A stretch of DNA of 64,000 nt from JASGCK01 sp031538565 (GCA_031538565.1 JAVKLS010000013.1:23776-87775), one strand, 5' to 3'; shown: positions 1 through 7,538, counted from the first letter of the stretch. Notes: generated by a model not told the origin, from the sequence alone. Numbers and translations: made by a program.

Positions 1-499
1 CTGTGCGGTCAAAACTGTACGCGTCTTTCATCACAAACTCACGCCCGCGCATTAGCCCAAAACGCGGACGGCGTTCGTCGCGGAACTTGGTTTGAATTTG
101 ATATAAATTTTTAGGCAATTGCTTGTAGCTTTTGATCTCCTGCCGCGCAATATCGGTCACCACTTCTTCGGACGTAGGTTGCACCACAAAATCGCGGTCG
201 TGGCGGTCTTTAATGCGCAGCAACTCCGCGCCCATTTTTTCAAAACGCCCCGTCTCTTGCCACAGCTCAGCGGGCTGGATGACAGGCATGGATAGCTCAA
301 CCGCGCCCGCAGCGTTCATCTCTTCGCGCACGATGCGTTCGACCTTGCGAATCACGCGCAGCCCCATGGGCATATAGTTGTAAATACCGCTGCCCACGCG
401 CTTAATGAGACCTGCACGCATCATTAACTGATGGCTAACGACCTCGGCGTCGGCGGGCGCTTCTTTGAGTGTGGTGATGAGAAATTGAGATGCCTTCAT
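1..499 (-). CDS. proS: Prolyl-tRNA synthetase, N-terminal part (cut by window edge)
   Basis: Charges tRNA-Pro with proline in the cytoplasm. The first about 166 codons are visible, starting MKASQFLITTLKEAP and containing the class II motif 2 region (TKFRDERRPRFGLMRGREF). This N-terminus is typical of the long bacterial ProS with an inserted editing domain, although that part lies outside the window. The ATG at 499 is the first start and is divergent from rppH, with about 67 bases between the two starts that must carry both promoters. The gene runs off the window at base 1, so its integrity cannot be judged. Confidence 0.95.
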   Translation of the reverse strand, partial: MKASQFLITTLKEAPADAEVVSHQLMMRAGLIKRVGSGIYNYMPMGLRVIRKVERIVREEMNAAGAVELSMPVIQPAELWQETGRFEKMGAELLRIKDRHDRDFVVQPTSEEVVTDIARQEIKSYKQLPKNLYQIQTKFRDERRPRFGLMRGREFVMKDAYSFDRT

Positions 500-566
500 G
501 TGACTTTCTTGCGTAACTTGCGTGATAATCGCTCTAACTTTTTGTAACAAATTTGAGGTTTTGATT

Positions 567-1088
567 ATGCTAGACCGCGAGGGCTTTCGCCCCAACGTCG
601 GTATTATTTTGGTGAACCAAAGGAATCAGGTTTTTTGGGGCAAACGCATACGCACACACAACTGGCAGTTTCCGCAAGGCGGCATCGACAGGGGCGAAAG
701 CCCTGAGCAAGCGATGCTTCGGGAGCTGCACGAAGAGGTTGGTCTTCGTCCAGCGCAAGTGCAAATTTTGGCCAGAACCCGCGATTGGTTGCGCTATGTA
801 GTACCCGATCACTTTATTCGCCGCGAGTCGCGTGGCTTTTACCAAGGGCAAAAACAGATTTGGTTTTTGCTCCAGCTCATGGGTACGGACAACGATGTCA
901 ATTTGCGTGCCACCGATCACCCCGAGTTTGATGCATGGCGCTGGCACGACTACTGGGTTCCACTAGAAGACGTGGTGGAGTTCAAGCGTGGCGTGTACGA
1001 AATGGCACTGACCGAGCTCAACCGCTATTTGCCGCGCCAGCATCGCAACAACTACCTGCGCGGCGGAATTACGAACGATCAGCGGTGA
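567..1088 (+). CDS. rppH: RNA pyrophosphohydrolase (Nudix)
   Basis: Removes pyrophosphate from the 5' end of triphosphorylated mRNA and so triggers decay. The Nudix box is intact (GGIDRGESPEQAMLRELHEE, then VG), and the start MLDREGFRPNVGIILVN is the family N-terminus. The open frame extends upstream to 522, but the ATG at 567 is preceded by a GAGG ribosome site and gives the usual length (173 residues). It is divergent from proS, a common betaproteobacterial neighbour, and converges on liuD with 7 bases between the stops. Confidence 0.95.
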   Translation: MLDREGFRPNVGIILVNQRNQVFWGKRIRTHNWQFPQGGIDRGESPEQAMLRELHEEVGLRPAQVQILARTRDWLRYVVPDHFIRRESRGFYQGQKQIWFLLQLMGTDNDVNLRATDHPEFDAWRWHDYWVPLEDVVEFKRGVYEMALTELNRYLPRQHRNNYLRGGITNDQR

Positions 1089-1095
1089 GATGCTT

Positions 1096-3066
1096 TTATG
1101 GCGCTGCGCTTACCAGCGTCAAGAGCGCCGCGCCTTCAGAGACTTGGTCGCCCGTCGCGTAGAGCAACTCCCCCACCACGCCGTCCGTCGGTGCGGTGAT
1201 GGCGTGCTCCATCTTCATGGCCTCCATGACTGCCACTCGCTGACCTTTACTCACCTTGTCGCCCGTCTTCACGTCAAACGACACCACTTTGCCTGGCATC
1301 GGCGCAGTCAGACCGCCTTGTGCGTGCACATCATGCTCACCCGTCAGTGATAAATGGTGAATATGCGTGATCGTGGTTGCGCCCTGATCCATAAAAATAT
1401 GCACATCATCCGCGACTTCACTTGGTTGCACATAAACCGCTTGCAGACCTTGTGGATGCTCGCGTTGCAACGCCCGAAGTGCAGCGCTTTTATACGGCGC
1501 GATCCGCTCCTCACCCTGCATGGCAAATACAAACTTGCGCGTGCTCTGACCAAACGCACGCCACGCATCCGTTTTTGAAAACGGATCGGCGCCTTCCTGC
1601 TTTTGCTCGGTGTTGAGAATGTGCGTCACCGCGGCTTGAATCGCCACATCGGTTGAAATGGGTTGCTGCTGAAAGAGTACGTCTCTTTCGCGCTCAATCA
1701 ACGCCGTATCTAAATGCGCTTTAGAAAATGACGGACTTTTCACCACGTGGCGCAAAAACTGCACATTGGCAGAAAGACCCACGATGTGCGTTTGCGCGAG
1801 CGCCCGATCAAGCAGCGCCAACGCTTGCGCGCGCGTATCGCCGTGAACGATGAGCTTGGCAATCATGGAGTCGTAAAACGGGCTGATGCTGTCGCCCTCG
1901 CTCACGCCCGAATCCACACGAACAGGGCAGCTTACCGAGCCGCGCTCAAAAGCGGTGTGTACGCCATGCTTGTAAACGTGCAGCGTTCCCGTTGCGGGTA
2001 AAAAGTTGTTGTCGGGGTTCTCGGCACAAATACGCGCCTCGATGGCGTGGCCGTGAATGCGCAACTCGCTTTGCTTCAGCGGCAAGGGCTCGCCGCTGGC
2101 CACCCGCAGTTGCCACTCCACAAGGTCGAGACCCGTGATGGCTTCGGTCACGGGATGCTCCACCTGCAAGCGCGTGTTCATCTCCATGAAAAAGAACTTC
2201 ATGGACTCGGGTTGGTCATAGGTCGTTTGCTCGACAATGAACTCCACCGTGCCCGCGCCCACGTAGTTCACGGCCTTGGCAGCGGCCACCGCGGCCTCGC
2301 CCATTTGTTTTCGCAGCGCTTCGGTCATGCCAGGCGCAGGGGCTTCTTCCAACACTTTTTGGTGGCGGCGTTGCACCGAGCAGTCGCGTTCAAATAAATA
2401 CACGCAATTGCCGTGGGTGTCGCCAAACACTTGGATCTCGATGTGGCGCGGACGCTGCACGTATTTTTCAATCAACACCGCATCATTGCCAAAACTGCTG
2501 GAGGCTTCGCGTTTGCAAGACGCTAGCTGCTCAGCAAAGTCAGTCTTTGACTGCACGATCCGCATTCCCTTGCCGCCGCCGCCTGCACTGGCTTTAATAA
2601 GTACGGGATAGCCGATGGCATCCGCTTCGCGCTGCAACAGGGTTGGGTCTTGGTCAGCACCGTGATAACCCGGCACTAGCGGTACCCCTGCGGCGCTCAT
2701 TAGACGCTTGGACTCGGCTTTGAGGCCCATCGCCAAAATTGCCGAGGCGGGCGGACCAATGAACACCAAACCCGCCGCCGCGCAGGCTTTGGCAAAGTCT
2801 TCGCTCTCGCTCAAAAAACCATAGCCTGGATGCACCGCTTGCGCGCCTGTGTCTTTGGCGGCTTGCAAGATGCGCTCCCAGCGTAAGTAGCTGTCCTTGG
2901 GTGCGCTTGCGCCAATGTGCACGGCTTCGTCGCAAACCTGCACGTGCTTGGCTTGCGCGTCGGCGTCCGAATACACGGCCACGGTTTGGATGCCCATACG
3001 CTTCGCAGTGGCCGCAACTCGGCAGGCGATTTCGCCACGATTGGCAATCAGAATTTTTTGAAACAT
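1096..3066 (-). CDS. liuD: 3-methylcrotonyl-CoA carboxylase, biotin-carboxylase/BCCP subunit
   Basis: ATP-dependent carboxylation of biotin and presentation of carboxybiotin for 3-methylcrotonyl-CoA carboxylation in leucine breakdown. The protein has 656 residues. The N-terminal biotin carboxylase begins FQKILIANRGEIACRV, an ATP-grasp core follows (ASAGGGGKGMRIV, then MEMNTRLQVEHPVTE), and a C-terminal biotinyl domain carries VMEAMKMEH with the biotin lysine at about residue 618. It is last in the liuB-liuC-liuD operon, 33 bases after liuC. A propionyl- or geranyl-CoA carboxylase alpha subunit has the same architecture. The adjoining hydratase and carboxyltransferase favour the leucine pathway. 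Confidence 0.9.
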   Translation of the reverse strand: MFQKILIANRGEIACRVAATAKRMGIQTVAVYSDADAQAKHVQVCDEAVHIGASAPKDSYLRWERILQAAKDTGAQAVHPGYGFLSESEDFAKACAAAGLVFIGPPASAILAMGLKAESKRLMSAAGVPLVPGYHGADQDPTLLQREADAIGYPVLIKASAGGGGKGMRIVQSKTDFAEQLASCKREASSSFGNDAVLIEKYVQRPRHIEIQVFGDTHGNCVYLFERDCSVQRRHQKVLEEAPAPGMTEALRKQMGEAAVAAAKAVNYVGAGTVEFIVEQTTYDQPESMKFFFMEMNTRLQVEHPVTEAITGLDLVEWQLRVASGEPLPLKQSELRIHGHAIEARICAENPDNNFLPATGTLHVYKHGVHTAFERGSVSCPVRVDSGVSEGDSISPFYDSMIAKLIVHGDTRAQALALLDRALAQTHIVGLSANVQFLRHVVKSPSFSKAHLDTALIERERDVLFQQQPISTDVAIQAAVTHILNTEQKQEGADPFSKTDAWRAFGQSTRKFVFAMQGEERIAPYKSAALRALQREHPQGLQAVYVQPSEVADDVHIFMDQGATTITHIHHLSLTGEHDVHAQGGLTAPMPGKVVSFDVKTGDKVSKGQRVAVMEAMKMEHAITAPTDGVVGELLYATGDQVSEGAALLTLVSAAP

Positions 3067-3099
3067 GACAGTGTGTCTTTCTTTGTTACGCGCCGAGCA

Positions 3100-3879
3100 T
3101 CACAGCAGCCACGCAGGCTTGCGTTTTTGTAAAAACGATTGCACTCCCTCGCGGCCTTCGGCGCTGGCGCGAATTCCCGCAATTTCTTTCACCGTGCGCG
3201 CAATGACGGCAGGCGTAATGGGTGTATCGATGACCGCGTCCATCAATTTTTTAGTGGACGCAATCGCATTGGGGCTGGCAAGGCATAACGCTTTGCACAG
3301 CTTGGCAACGGCGGCGTCCAGTTCGCTTGCGGCAACGACTTCGGACACCAGCCCCATGCGCTCGGCTTGGTCTGCCGAAAAACGCTCTGCGGTCAACCAG
3401 TAACGCTGCGCGCCGCGCACGCCCATTGCACGAATGAGATACGGGCTAATCGTGGCGGGGATGAGCCCGAGCTTGACCTCGCTGACGCAAAACTGCGCCG
3501 TGTCCACCGCGACCGCAATGTCGCACGCAGCGATGAGCCCAGTACCGCCTGCGTAGGCATCGCCTTGCACCACCGCAATGGTGGGCTTGGAGCAGGTGGC
3601 AATGACGCGCAGCATTTGGGCAAGCTGATTTGCATCGGCAAGATTTTCTTCGTAAGAGTAGTCCGCCATGCGGCGCATCCAGTTGAGGTCTGCGCCTGCG
3701 CAAAACGCAGGGCCATTGGCGGCAAGTACGATGACGCGCACGTCAGCGGCAAGATCCGCGTCAGTGAACGCGGCTGTCAACTCGGAAATCACCTCGTCGT
3801 TGAACGCGTTGCGCACCTCGGGACGATTGAGCGTAATTCGGGCGATGTGATCCGCAACAGAAATAAAAAGATGAGTCAT
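3100..3879 (-). CDS. liuC: Enoyl-CoA hydratase family, probable methylglutaconyl-CoA hydratase
   Basis: Crotonase-fold enzyme of 259 residues, predicted to hydrate 3-methylglutaconyl-CoA to HMG-CoA, the step after methylcrotonyl-CoA carboxylase. Visible family features are ITLNRPEVRNAFN near the N-terminus, the CoA/oxyanion segment AFCAGADLNWM, and GDAYAGGTGLIAACDIAVA with the catalytic region downstream. It sits 11 bases after liuB and 33 before liuD, so one transcript is likely. Assignment to methylglutaconyl-CoA rather than another enoyl-CoA rests on context, because crotonase sequences alone do not fix the substrate. Confidence 0.85.
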   Translation of the reverse strand: MTHLFISVADHIARITLNRPEVRNAFNDEVISELTAAFTDADLAADVRVIVLAANGPAFCAGADLNWMRRMADYSYEENLADANQLAQMLRVIATCSKPTIAVVQGDAYAGGTGLIAACDIAVAVDTAQFCVSEVKLGLIPATISPYLIRAMGVRGAQRYWLTAERFSADQAERMGLVSEVVAASELDAAVAKLCKALCLASPNAIASTKKLMDAVIDTPITPAVIARTVKEIAGIRASAEGREGVQSFLQKRKPAWLL

Positions 3880-3890
3880 GGCAGTTCGTC

Positions 3891-5528
3891 CTACATCCTA
3901 AACACACCAAACTTGACGTCTGGAATAGGCGCATTCAAACCAGCTGACAGCGCCAAGCCCAATACTCGCCTTGTGTCCACAGGGTTGATAACCCCGTCGT
4001 CCCACAGCCGCGCCGTGGCGTAGTAGGGGTGCGACTGGCGCTCAAACTGATCCAGTAGCGGCTGCTTGAAGGCGCGCTCCTCCTCCTCACGCCACGCTGC
4101 CTCACCCTTCAAGCCCGTTTTGGCTTCAATGCCGTCGCGCTTGACCGTGGCCAACACGCTGGCGGCTTGCTCGCCGCCCATCACACTAATGCGGGCGTTT
4201 GGCCACATCCACACAAAGCGCGGATTGAAGGCTCGTCCACACATACCGTAGTTGCCCGCACCAAAGCTGCCGCCAATGATGATGGTGTATTTAGGCACAT
4301 TCGCTGTGGCTACGGCGGTCACCATTTTTGCGCCATGCCTTGCAATGCCTTCGCTCTCGACTTTACGTCCAACCATAAAGCCCGCGATGTTTTGCAAAAA
4401 CACCAGAGGGATTTGGCGCTGGCAACACAGCTCGATAAAGTGCGCACCTTTTTGCGCCGACTCGGAGAACAAAATGCCGTTATTGGCAACGATGCCCACA
4501 GGCATACCTTCGATATGCGAAAAGCCGCAAACCAAGGTGCTGCCAAAGCGGGCTTTGAATTCATGAAATTCGGAATCGTCCACGATGCGGGCAATGATTT
4601 CGCGCACATCAAAAGATTTTTTAGCATCCGCTGGAATAACTCCCATCAACTCCTCAGACGCATAACGCGGCGGTTTAGGCGTTTGAAGGGCGGTGGCGTG
4701 GCACTTGCTGCGATTCAAATTGACCACCGCTTGCCGAGCTAGTGCGAGAGCGTGCGCGTCATCAGTCGCAAGATGATCCGCCACGCCAGAAAGTCGTGTG
4801 TGAACATCGCCACCGCCCAAGTCTTCTGCGCTCACCACTTCACCAGTCGCGGCTTTGACGAGCGGCGGGCCGCCCAAAAAGATAGTTCCTTGATTTTTGA
4901 CGATGATGGTCTCATCGCTCATGGCAGGCATATACGCGCCGCCCGCCGTGCACGAGCCCATTACCACCGCGATTTGTGCAATGCCCAGAGCGCTCATTTG
5001 CGCTTGGTTGTAGAAGATGCGGCCAAAGTGATCACGATCGGGAAACACTTCGTCTTGGTTAGGTAAATTCGCACCGCCCGAGTCCACCAAGTAAATGCAT
5101 GGCAAATTGTTTTGCTGGGCGATTTCTTGTGCGCGCAAATGTTTTTTAACGGTCATCGGAAAGTAGGTTCCACCCTTGACCGTCGCATCGTTGCAGACAA
5201 TCATGCACTCATGACCTGAGACACGCCCTATGCCAGCAATAAGACCTGCGGCAGGAGCGGCATCAACACCCGTCGCATCTTGATACATGGCGTACGCTGC
5301 CATGGGTGAAATTTCTAAAAAGGGCGAACCGTTATCGAGCAGTAAATCTACGCGCTCTCGCGGCACAAGCTTGCCCCGCGCTTCGTGCTTGGCTCGCGCT
5401 GCGGCGCCACCCCCCTCCGATATAACGGACAGCTTGGCTTGCAAATCAGCCACAAGCCGATTCATCACTTCACTATTGGCGAGAAAATCGCTGCTGCGTG
5501 GATTGATCTGTGTAGTAAGGATGGCCAT
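3891..5528 (-). CDS. liuB: 3-methylcrotonyl-CoA carboxylase, carboxyltransferase subunit
   Basis: Transfers the carboxyl group from biotin to 3-methylcrotonyl-CoA. The protein has 545 residues in two crotonase-like carboxyltransferase halves: an N-terminal half with CIYLVDSGGANLPNQDEVFP and a C-terminal half with GIVANNGILFSESAQKGAHF and GGSFGAGNYGMCGRAF. The ATG at 5528 (MAILTTQINP) is preferred. An in-frame TTG at 5543 would add five residues. It is the first gene of the operon visible here. The usual isovaleryl-CoA dehydrogenase (liuA) is not found upstream, where a decayed recombinase and the provirus lie instead. Confidence 0.92.
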   Translation of the reverse strand: MAILTTQINPRSSDFLANSEVMNRLVADLQAKLSVISEGGGAAARAKHEARGKLVPRERVDLLLDNGSPFLEISPMAAYAMYQDATGVDAAPAAGLIAGIGRVSGHECMIVCNDATVKGGTYFPMTVKKHLRAQEIAQQNNLPCIYLVDSGGANLPNQDEVFPDRDHFGRIFYNQAQMSALGIAQIAVVMGSCTAGGAYMPAMSDETIIVKNQGTIFLGGPPLVKAATGEVVSAEDLGGGDVHTRLSGVADHLATDDAHALALARQAVVNLNRSKCHATALQTPKPPRYASEELMGVIPADAKKSFDVREIIARIVDDSEFHEFKARFGSTLVCGFSHIEGMPVGIVANNGILFSESAQKGAHFIELCCQRQIPLVFLQNIAGFMVGRKVESEGIARHGAKMVTAVATANVPKYTIIIGGSFGAGNYGMCGRAFNPRFVWMWPNARISVMGGEQAASVLATVKRDGIEAKTGLKGEAAWREEEERAFKQPLLDQFERQSHPYYATARLWDDGVINPVDTRRVLGLALSAGLNAPIPDVKFGVFRM

Positions 5529-5575
5529 GTCAGTTTTCTTCAAATGTCAAAAATGAACTTACCTCAGCTTCGCGC

Positions 5576-5625
5576 GGTTAGGCATTTCGGAATTAAAACG
5601 ATTTGAGTGTAATCGCGCAGGGTTA
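5576..5625. repeat. Intergenic repeat copy A (second copy at 63885-63935)
   Basis: About 42 of 51 aligned columns match the sequence at 63885-63935, including the shared block TTTGAGTGTA followed by CGCGC and AGGGTTA. It lies 48 to 97 bases upstream of the liuB start. The other copy lies about 175 bases upstream of rpsB in the same orientation. Its right end overlaps the start of the recombinase relic. Function unknown: it could be a regulator site shared by two promoters or a dispersed repeat. Confidence 0.6.
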
Positions 5626-5743
5626 GCGGCTGCGCGGAAGCGTTGGCGGGTGCTGGGTAGGCCGCGTCGCCAATTGAGCAGCACGCCGCCGAGGTGCTGC
5701 ATTTATGGCGGGCTGGGAGATGGACGAAGACGTCGCTAACTAG
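5614..5743 (+). pseudogene. Relic of a serine recombinase 3' end
   Basis: This stretch matches the 3' half of the intact recombinase at about 6258-6387 along nearly its whole length, with long identical runs such as CGCCGAGGTGCTGCATTTAT. It carries a 2-base insertion (TAGGCCGCG against TAGACCA) that breaks the frame, and it lacks the catalytic N-terminal domain. It ends 2 bases before the left 34-bp repeat. The simplest reading is that it is what remains of an older related provirus, deleted from the recombinase through to the end of the regulator gene, into whose attachment site the present element integrated. Confidence 0.8.
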
Positions 5744-5745
5744 TT

Positions 5746-5779
5746 CCATGCTGGGCCAAATCAAATTGGCGGAAACGGA
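5746..5779. repeat. attL: left 34-bp core repeat
   Basis: Identical to 15689-15722. The core begins CCATGCTGGGCC and ends GGCGGAAACGGA. Similarity continues imperfectly for 15 more bases (ATCCGAACCCTC here against ATTCGAACCCTC in the tRNA), so the viral attachment site mimics the acceptor and T-arm of tRNA-Ser. The first 21 bases of the core lie beyond the tRNA 3' end, which is unexpected for a simple tRNA target and is explained if an older related element had already left its end here. Confidence 0.92.
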
Positions 5780-5863
5780 TACATCCGAACCCTCATCATC
5801 TCTAAGGCATGCCGCTGGCTAATCCGTGCCCGCCGCTGGTTGAGTAAATTTGTTGTCCGCTAA
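5780..5863 (+). other. Detached 3' end of the HTH regulator gene
   Basis: Read in the frame set by the right repeat, this segment encodes 27 further residues (starting YIRTLIISKACRW, rich in Arg and Trp) and a TAA at 5861-5863. In the circular form it would directly follow codon 133 of the gene that starts at 15324, giving a 160-residue protein ending 27 bases before the recombinase ATG. In the integrated state it is separated from its own start by about 10 kb and is not expected to be translated. Confidence 0.8.
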
Positions 5864-5890
5864 TTTTGGCGGGGTTTAAAAGGATTTACC

Positions 5891-6466
5891 ATGCTTATCG
5901 GATATGCCCGTGTCTCAACTGACCAACAACAAACAAACCTGCAAATCGATGCGCTGCTCCGCGCTGGCTGCGACGTCGTACACCAAGAAAAGGCGTCTGG
6001 CGGCTCCATGAATCGCCCTGTGCTGCTGGCCATGCTTGGCGCGCTAAACAATGGGGATACTGTGATTGTGTACAAACTAGACCGCATGGGTAGGTCGCTT
6101 GCTGACTTACTGGATATTGCGCGCCGTGTGGAGGCGCGGGGTGCAAGGCTCCAGTCTCTGACCGATTGTTTCGAGACTGCTACGGCTGCGGGCAGGATGA
6201 TGTTTCAGTTGCTGGGCACGTTTGCGGAGTTTGAACGCTCGATGATTGTGGAGCGTACTAGTGCAGGATTAGCGGCTGCCCGTGCCCGTGGTAAGGTGCT
6301 GGGTAGACCATCGCCAATTGAGCAACACGCCGCCGAGGTGCTGCATTTATGGCGGTCTGGTGGATGGACGAAGACTTCGCTAGCTAGAAAGTTTGGGACG
6401 CATATTAGCAGCGTCAAGCGACTACTAAAGAGGCACAGCGCACAGGCTGGCAGGTGCGCTGGTTAG
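5891..6466 (+). CDS. Small serine recombinase (resolvase/invertase, Pin-like)
   Basis: A 191-residue site-specific recombinase with the nucleophile serine at residue 9 in YARVSTDQQ, the motif YKLDRMGRSLADL, the E-helix region (GTFAEFERSMIVERT) and a C-terminal helix-turn-helix (TSLARKFGTHISSVKRLL). Length and domains match DNA invertases and Tn3-type resolvases, not large serine integrases. It is the only recombinase found in the provirus, so it may do integration and excision, resolve dimers, or invert DNA. AAAAGGA precedes the ATG. In the circular form it would follow the HTH regulator in one operon. A decayed copy lies at 5614-5743. Confidence 0.93.
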   Translation: MLIGYARVSTDQQQTNLQIDALLRAGCDVVHQEKASGGSMNRPVLLAMLGALNNGDTVIVYKLDRMGRSLADLLDIARRVEARGARLQSLTDCFETATAAGRMMFQLLGTFAEFERSMIVERTSAGLAAARARGKVLGRPSPIEQHAAEVLHLWRSGGWTKTSLARKFGTHISSVKRLLKRHSAQAGRCAG

Positions 6467-6546
6467 GCGCGGTGTGTGTCAGCGTAAAAACCAACGACAA
6501 GGGTAAACGCGATAACTGCTAGGCACATTATTTCGATAGGTGTCAT
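6463..6546 (-). CDS. 27-residue membrane miniprotein
   Basis: A tiny open frame (starts MTPIEIMC, ends ADTHRA) that is almost entirely one hydrophobic helix (LAVIAFTLVVGFY). The strong ribosome site GAGGAGAGAC lies just upstream. Its ATG overlaps the TGA of the preceding 62-residue gene (ATGA), and its TAA overlaps the stop of the convergent recombinase by 3 bases. These features argue for real, translationally coupled expression as the last gene of the leftward virion operon. Function unknown. Small membrane proteins of this kind are virion components in PM2 and tectiviruses. Confidence 0.6.
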   Translation of the reverse strand: MTPIEIMCLAVIAFTLVVGFYADTHRA

Positions 6547-6731
6547 CTGTCTCTCCTCAGATATAAAGTCATACCGAATGTTACCACGAATGCCGCTATT
6601 AGGAAGGATAGCTCAGAGTGGGTTACCTGCTCTGGTCTTGCCACTCCAATGGCTGCACCGCCCACAGCTGCCGCCGCCGCTGTCCCTAGCAAGCGCACAA
6701 TTTCGTCTAGCTGTTTTATACTAATTTTCAT
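6543..6731 (-). CDS. 62-residue protein with two TM segments
   Basis: Short protein with an N-terminal amphipathic stretch (MKISIKQLDEIVRLLG), an Ala/Gly-rich hydrophobic segment (TAAAAAVGGAAIGVA) and a second hydrophobic helix (ELSFLIAAFVVTFGMTLYL) ending in a basic RRDR tail. The layout is that of a small hairpin membrane protein. No family recognised. It lies 9 bases after the basic 41-residue protein and overlaps the next gene by ATGA. Candidates are an internal-membrane virion protein or an accessory lysis protein. Confidence 0.65.
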   Translation of the reverse strand: MKISIKQLDEIVRLLGTAAAAAVGGAAIGVARPEQVTHSELSFLIAAFVVTFGMTLYLRRDR

Positions 6732-6740
6732 GCAGGCATT

Positions 6741-6866
6741 TTACCGTTTGGTTTTTGCCTTGCGCTTGAATTGCCCTTTGGCGTTACGGGCTGGCGTGAC
6801 CTTGAATGACTTGCATGAATTGCAGGGTGTGCTTTTGCGCTTAGTTGCTTTGCGTTTTACTGCCAT
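6741..6866 (-). CDS. 41-residue highly basic protein with a CxxC pair
   Basis: Starts MAVKRKATKRKSTPCNSCKS and ends KRKAKTKR. About a third of residues are Lys or Arg, with a single Cys-x-x-Cys and no hydrophobic helix. Such a protein could bind nucleic acid, for example to condense the genome inside the virion or to regulate, but no family is recognised. The single CxxC could form half a zinc site in a dimer. It sits 12 bases after the 47-residue membrane protein and 9 before the 62-residue one. No good ribosome site is visible. Confidence 0.55.
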   Translation of the reverse strand: MAVKRKATKRKSTPCNSCKSFKVTPARNAKGQFKRKAKTKR

Positions 6867-6878
6867 GATGATGCTACT

Positions 6879-7022
6879 TTAAAAAATCTTTGGCGTATCG
6901 CCCCATTGTTTTTGAATCCAGTTTTTGAGCGCTGGCGAATTACCAACCACCCATGCGGTGACGATTACGGATGCTAAATAAATTGCTGAGGCAGATGCGA
7001 CGCGCTTGATGATTGGGCTCAT
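6879..7022 (-). CDS. 47-residue one-TM protein
   Basis: Starts MSPIIKRVASASAIYLASVI, with one hydrophobic segment (residues about 8 to 25), and ends in a polar tail (LKNWIQKQWGDTPKIF). The upstream AAGGGCGG is a plausible ribosome site and the ATG overlaps the TGA of the preceding gene. The small type I-like layout with a basic N-terminus suits a virion membrane protein or a component of the lysis system. No homolog recognised. Confidence 0.6.
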   Translation of the reverse strand: MSPIIKRVASASAIYLASVIVTAWVVGNSPALKNWIQKQWGDTPKIF

Positions 7023-7165
7023 AGCCCGCCCTTAATCAATCGGCGCTCAATTTCATTGGCTCGGTATTTGAGCTCTTGCAAGTCTGCTCGTATAGCGGCA
7101 TAAACGCCCGCAGCGGTGATTACCTGACCGATTAGCCATAGTACGACTGTGGTGTCACTCATCAT
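7019..7165 (-). CDS. 48-residue TM plus coiled-coil protein
   Basis: Starts MMSDTTVVLWLIGQVITAAG. One N-terminal hydrophobic helix is followed by a charged amphipathic helix (RADLQELKYRANEIERRL) likely to form a coiled coil. It overlaps the stop of the holin-like gene (ATGATGA) and the start of the next gene (ATGA), so translation is coupled. Position directly after the endolysin and holin-like genes makes an antiholin or spanin-like helper possible, but nothing in the sequence proves this. The frame is open further upstream, antisense-free but without a better start. Confidence 0.55.
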   Translation of the reverse strand: MMSDTTVVLWLIGQVITAAGVYAAIRADLQELKYRANEIERRLIKGGL

Positions 7166-7536
7166 GTTGTTTTTGCCTTTATGTAGCCCAATGTCCTGTC
7201 TCCAAACAAATAAAAAAACACGGCGCTTGCGATGTTGTCTACTGAATCGACGTTGCTTGCCCCGTAGATGTGGCAGTACGCCCACACGGAAAGGGTAACG
7301 GCGGCTACGGATGGGCGTTGCAGGCGTACGATGGCTTCTACCCACGGGTAGGTTACCGCGCCGCCGCCTGCGTCGTTTAGCGCCTTAAAACGCGCAGTGT
7401 CAGATTCTTGCATTTGTACATACTCGCTCACGTTTATTGGCTTGTATGCCGCTGGCGCGAGGTATTTGTTTGCTGCCCCTTTGAGTAAGTCGATTAGCGA
7501 TGGCACGGCGGCCGCTAGCATTGTGATTGGCTCCAT
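7162..7536 (-). CDS. Probable 3-TM holin-like protein
   Basis: A 124-residue protein starting MEPITMLAAAVPSLIDLLKG. A polar middle (YVQMQESDTARFKALNDAGG) is followed by two hydrophobic segments (PSVAAVTLSVWAYCHIYG and IASAVFFYLFGDRTLGY). The layout and the closing FFYLFGDRTLG resemble the GTA/phage 3-TM holin family. The ATG at 7536 is preferred over the one at 7578 because the upstream gene ends at 7539. It follows the endolysin module by two genes, consistent with a lysis role: making inner-membrane holes that release or activate the endolysin. Family membership is by eye only. Confidence 0.6.
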   Translation of the reverse strand: MEPITMLAAAVPSLIDLLKGAANKYLAPAAYKPINVSEYVQMQESDTARFKALNDAGGGAVTYPWVEAIVRLQRPSVAAVTLSVWAYCHIYGASNVDSVDNIASAVFFYLFGDRTLGYIKAKTT

Positions 7537-7538
7537 AG

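Noticed and set aside
570..947. Leftward 125-codon frame inside rppH
   Set aside because: It is antisense to a complete Nudix gene and shows no family features.
5767..5795. Second tRNA-Ser gene at attL
   Set aside because: Only the acceptor 3' strand and part of the T arm are present; no anticodon arm follows, so it is viral mimicry of the tRNA end.
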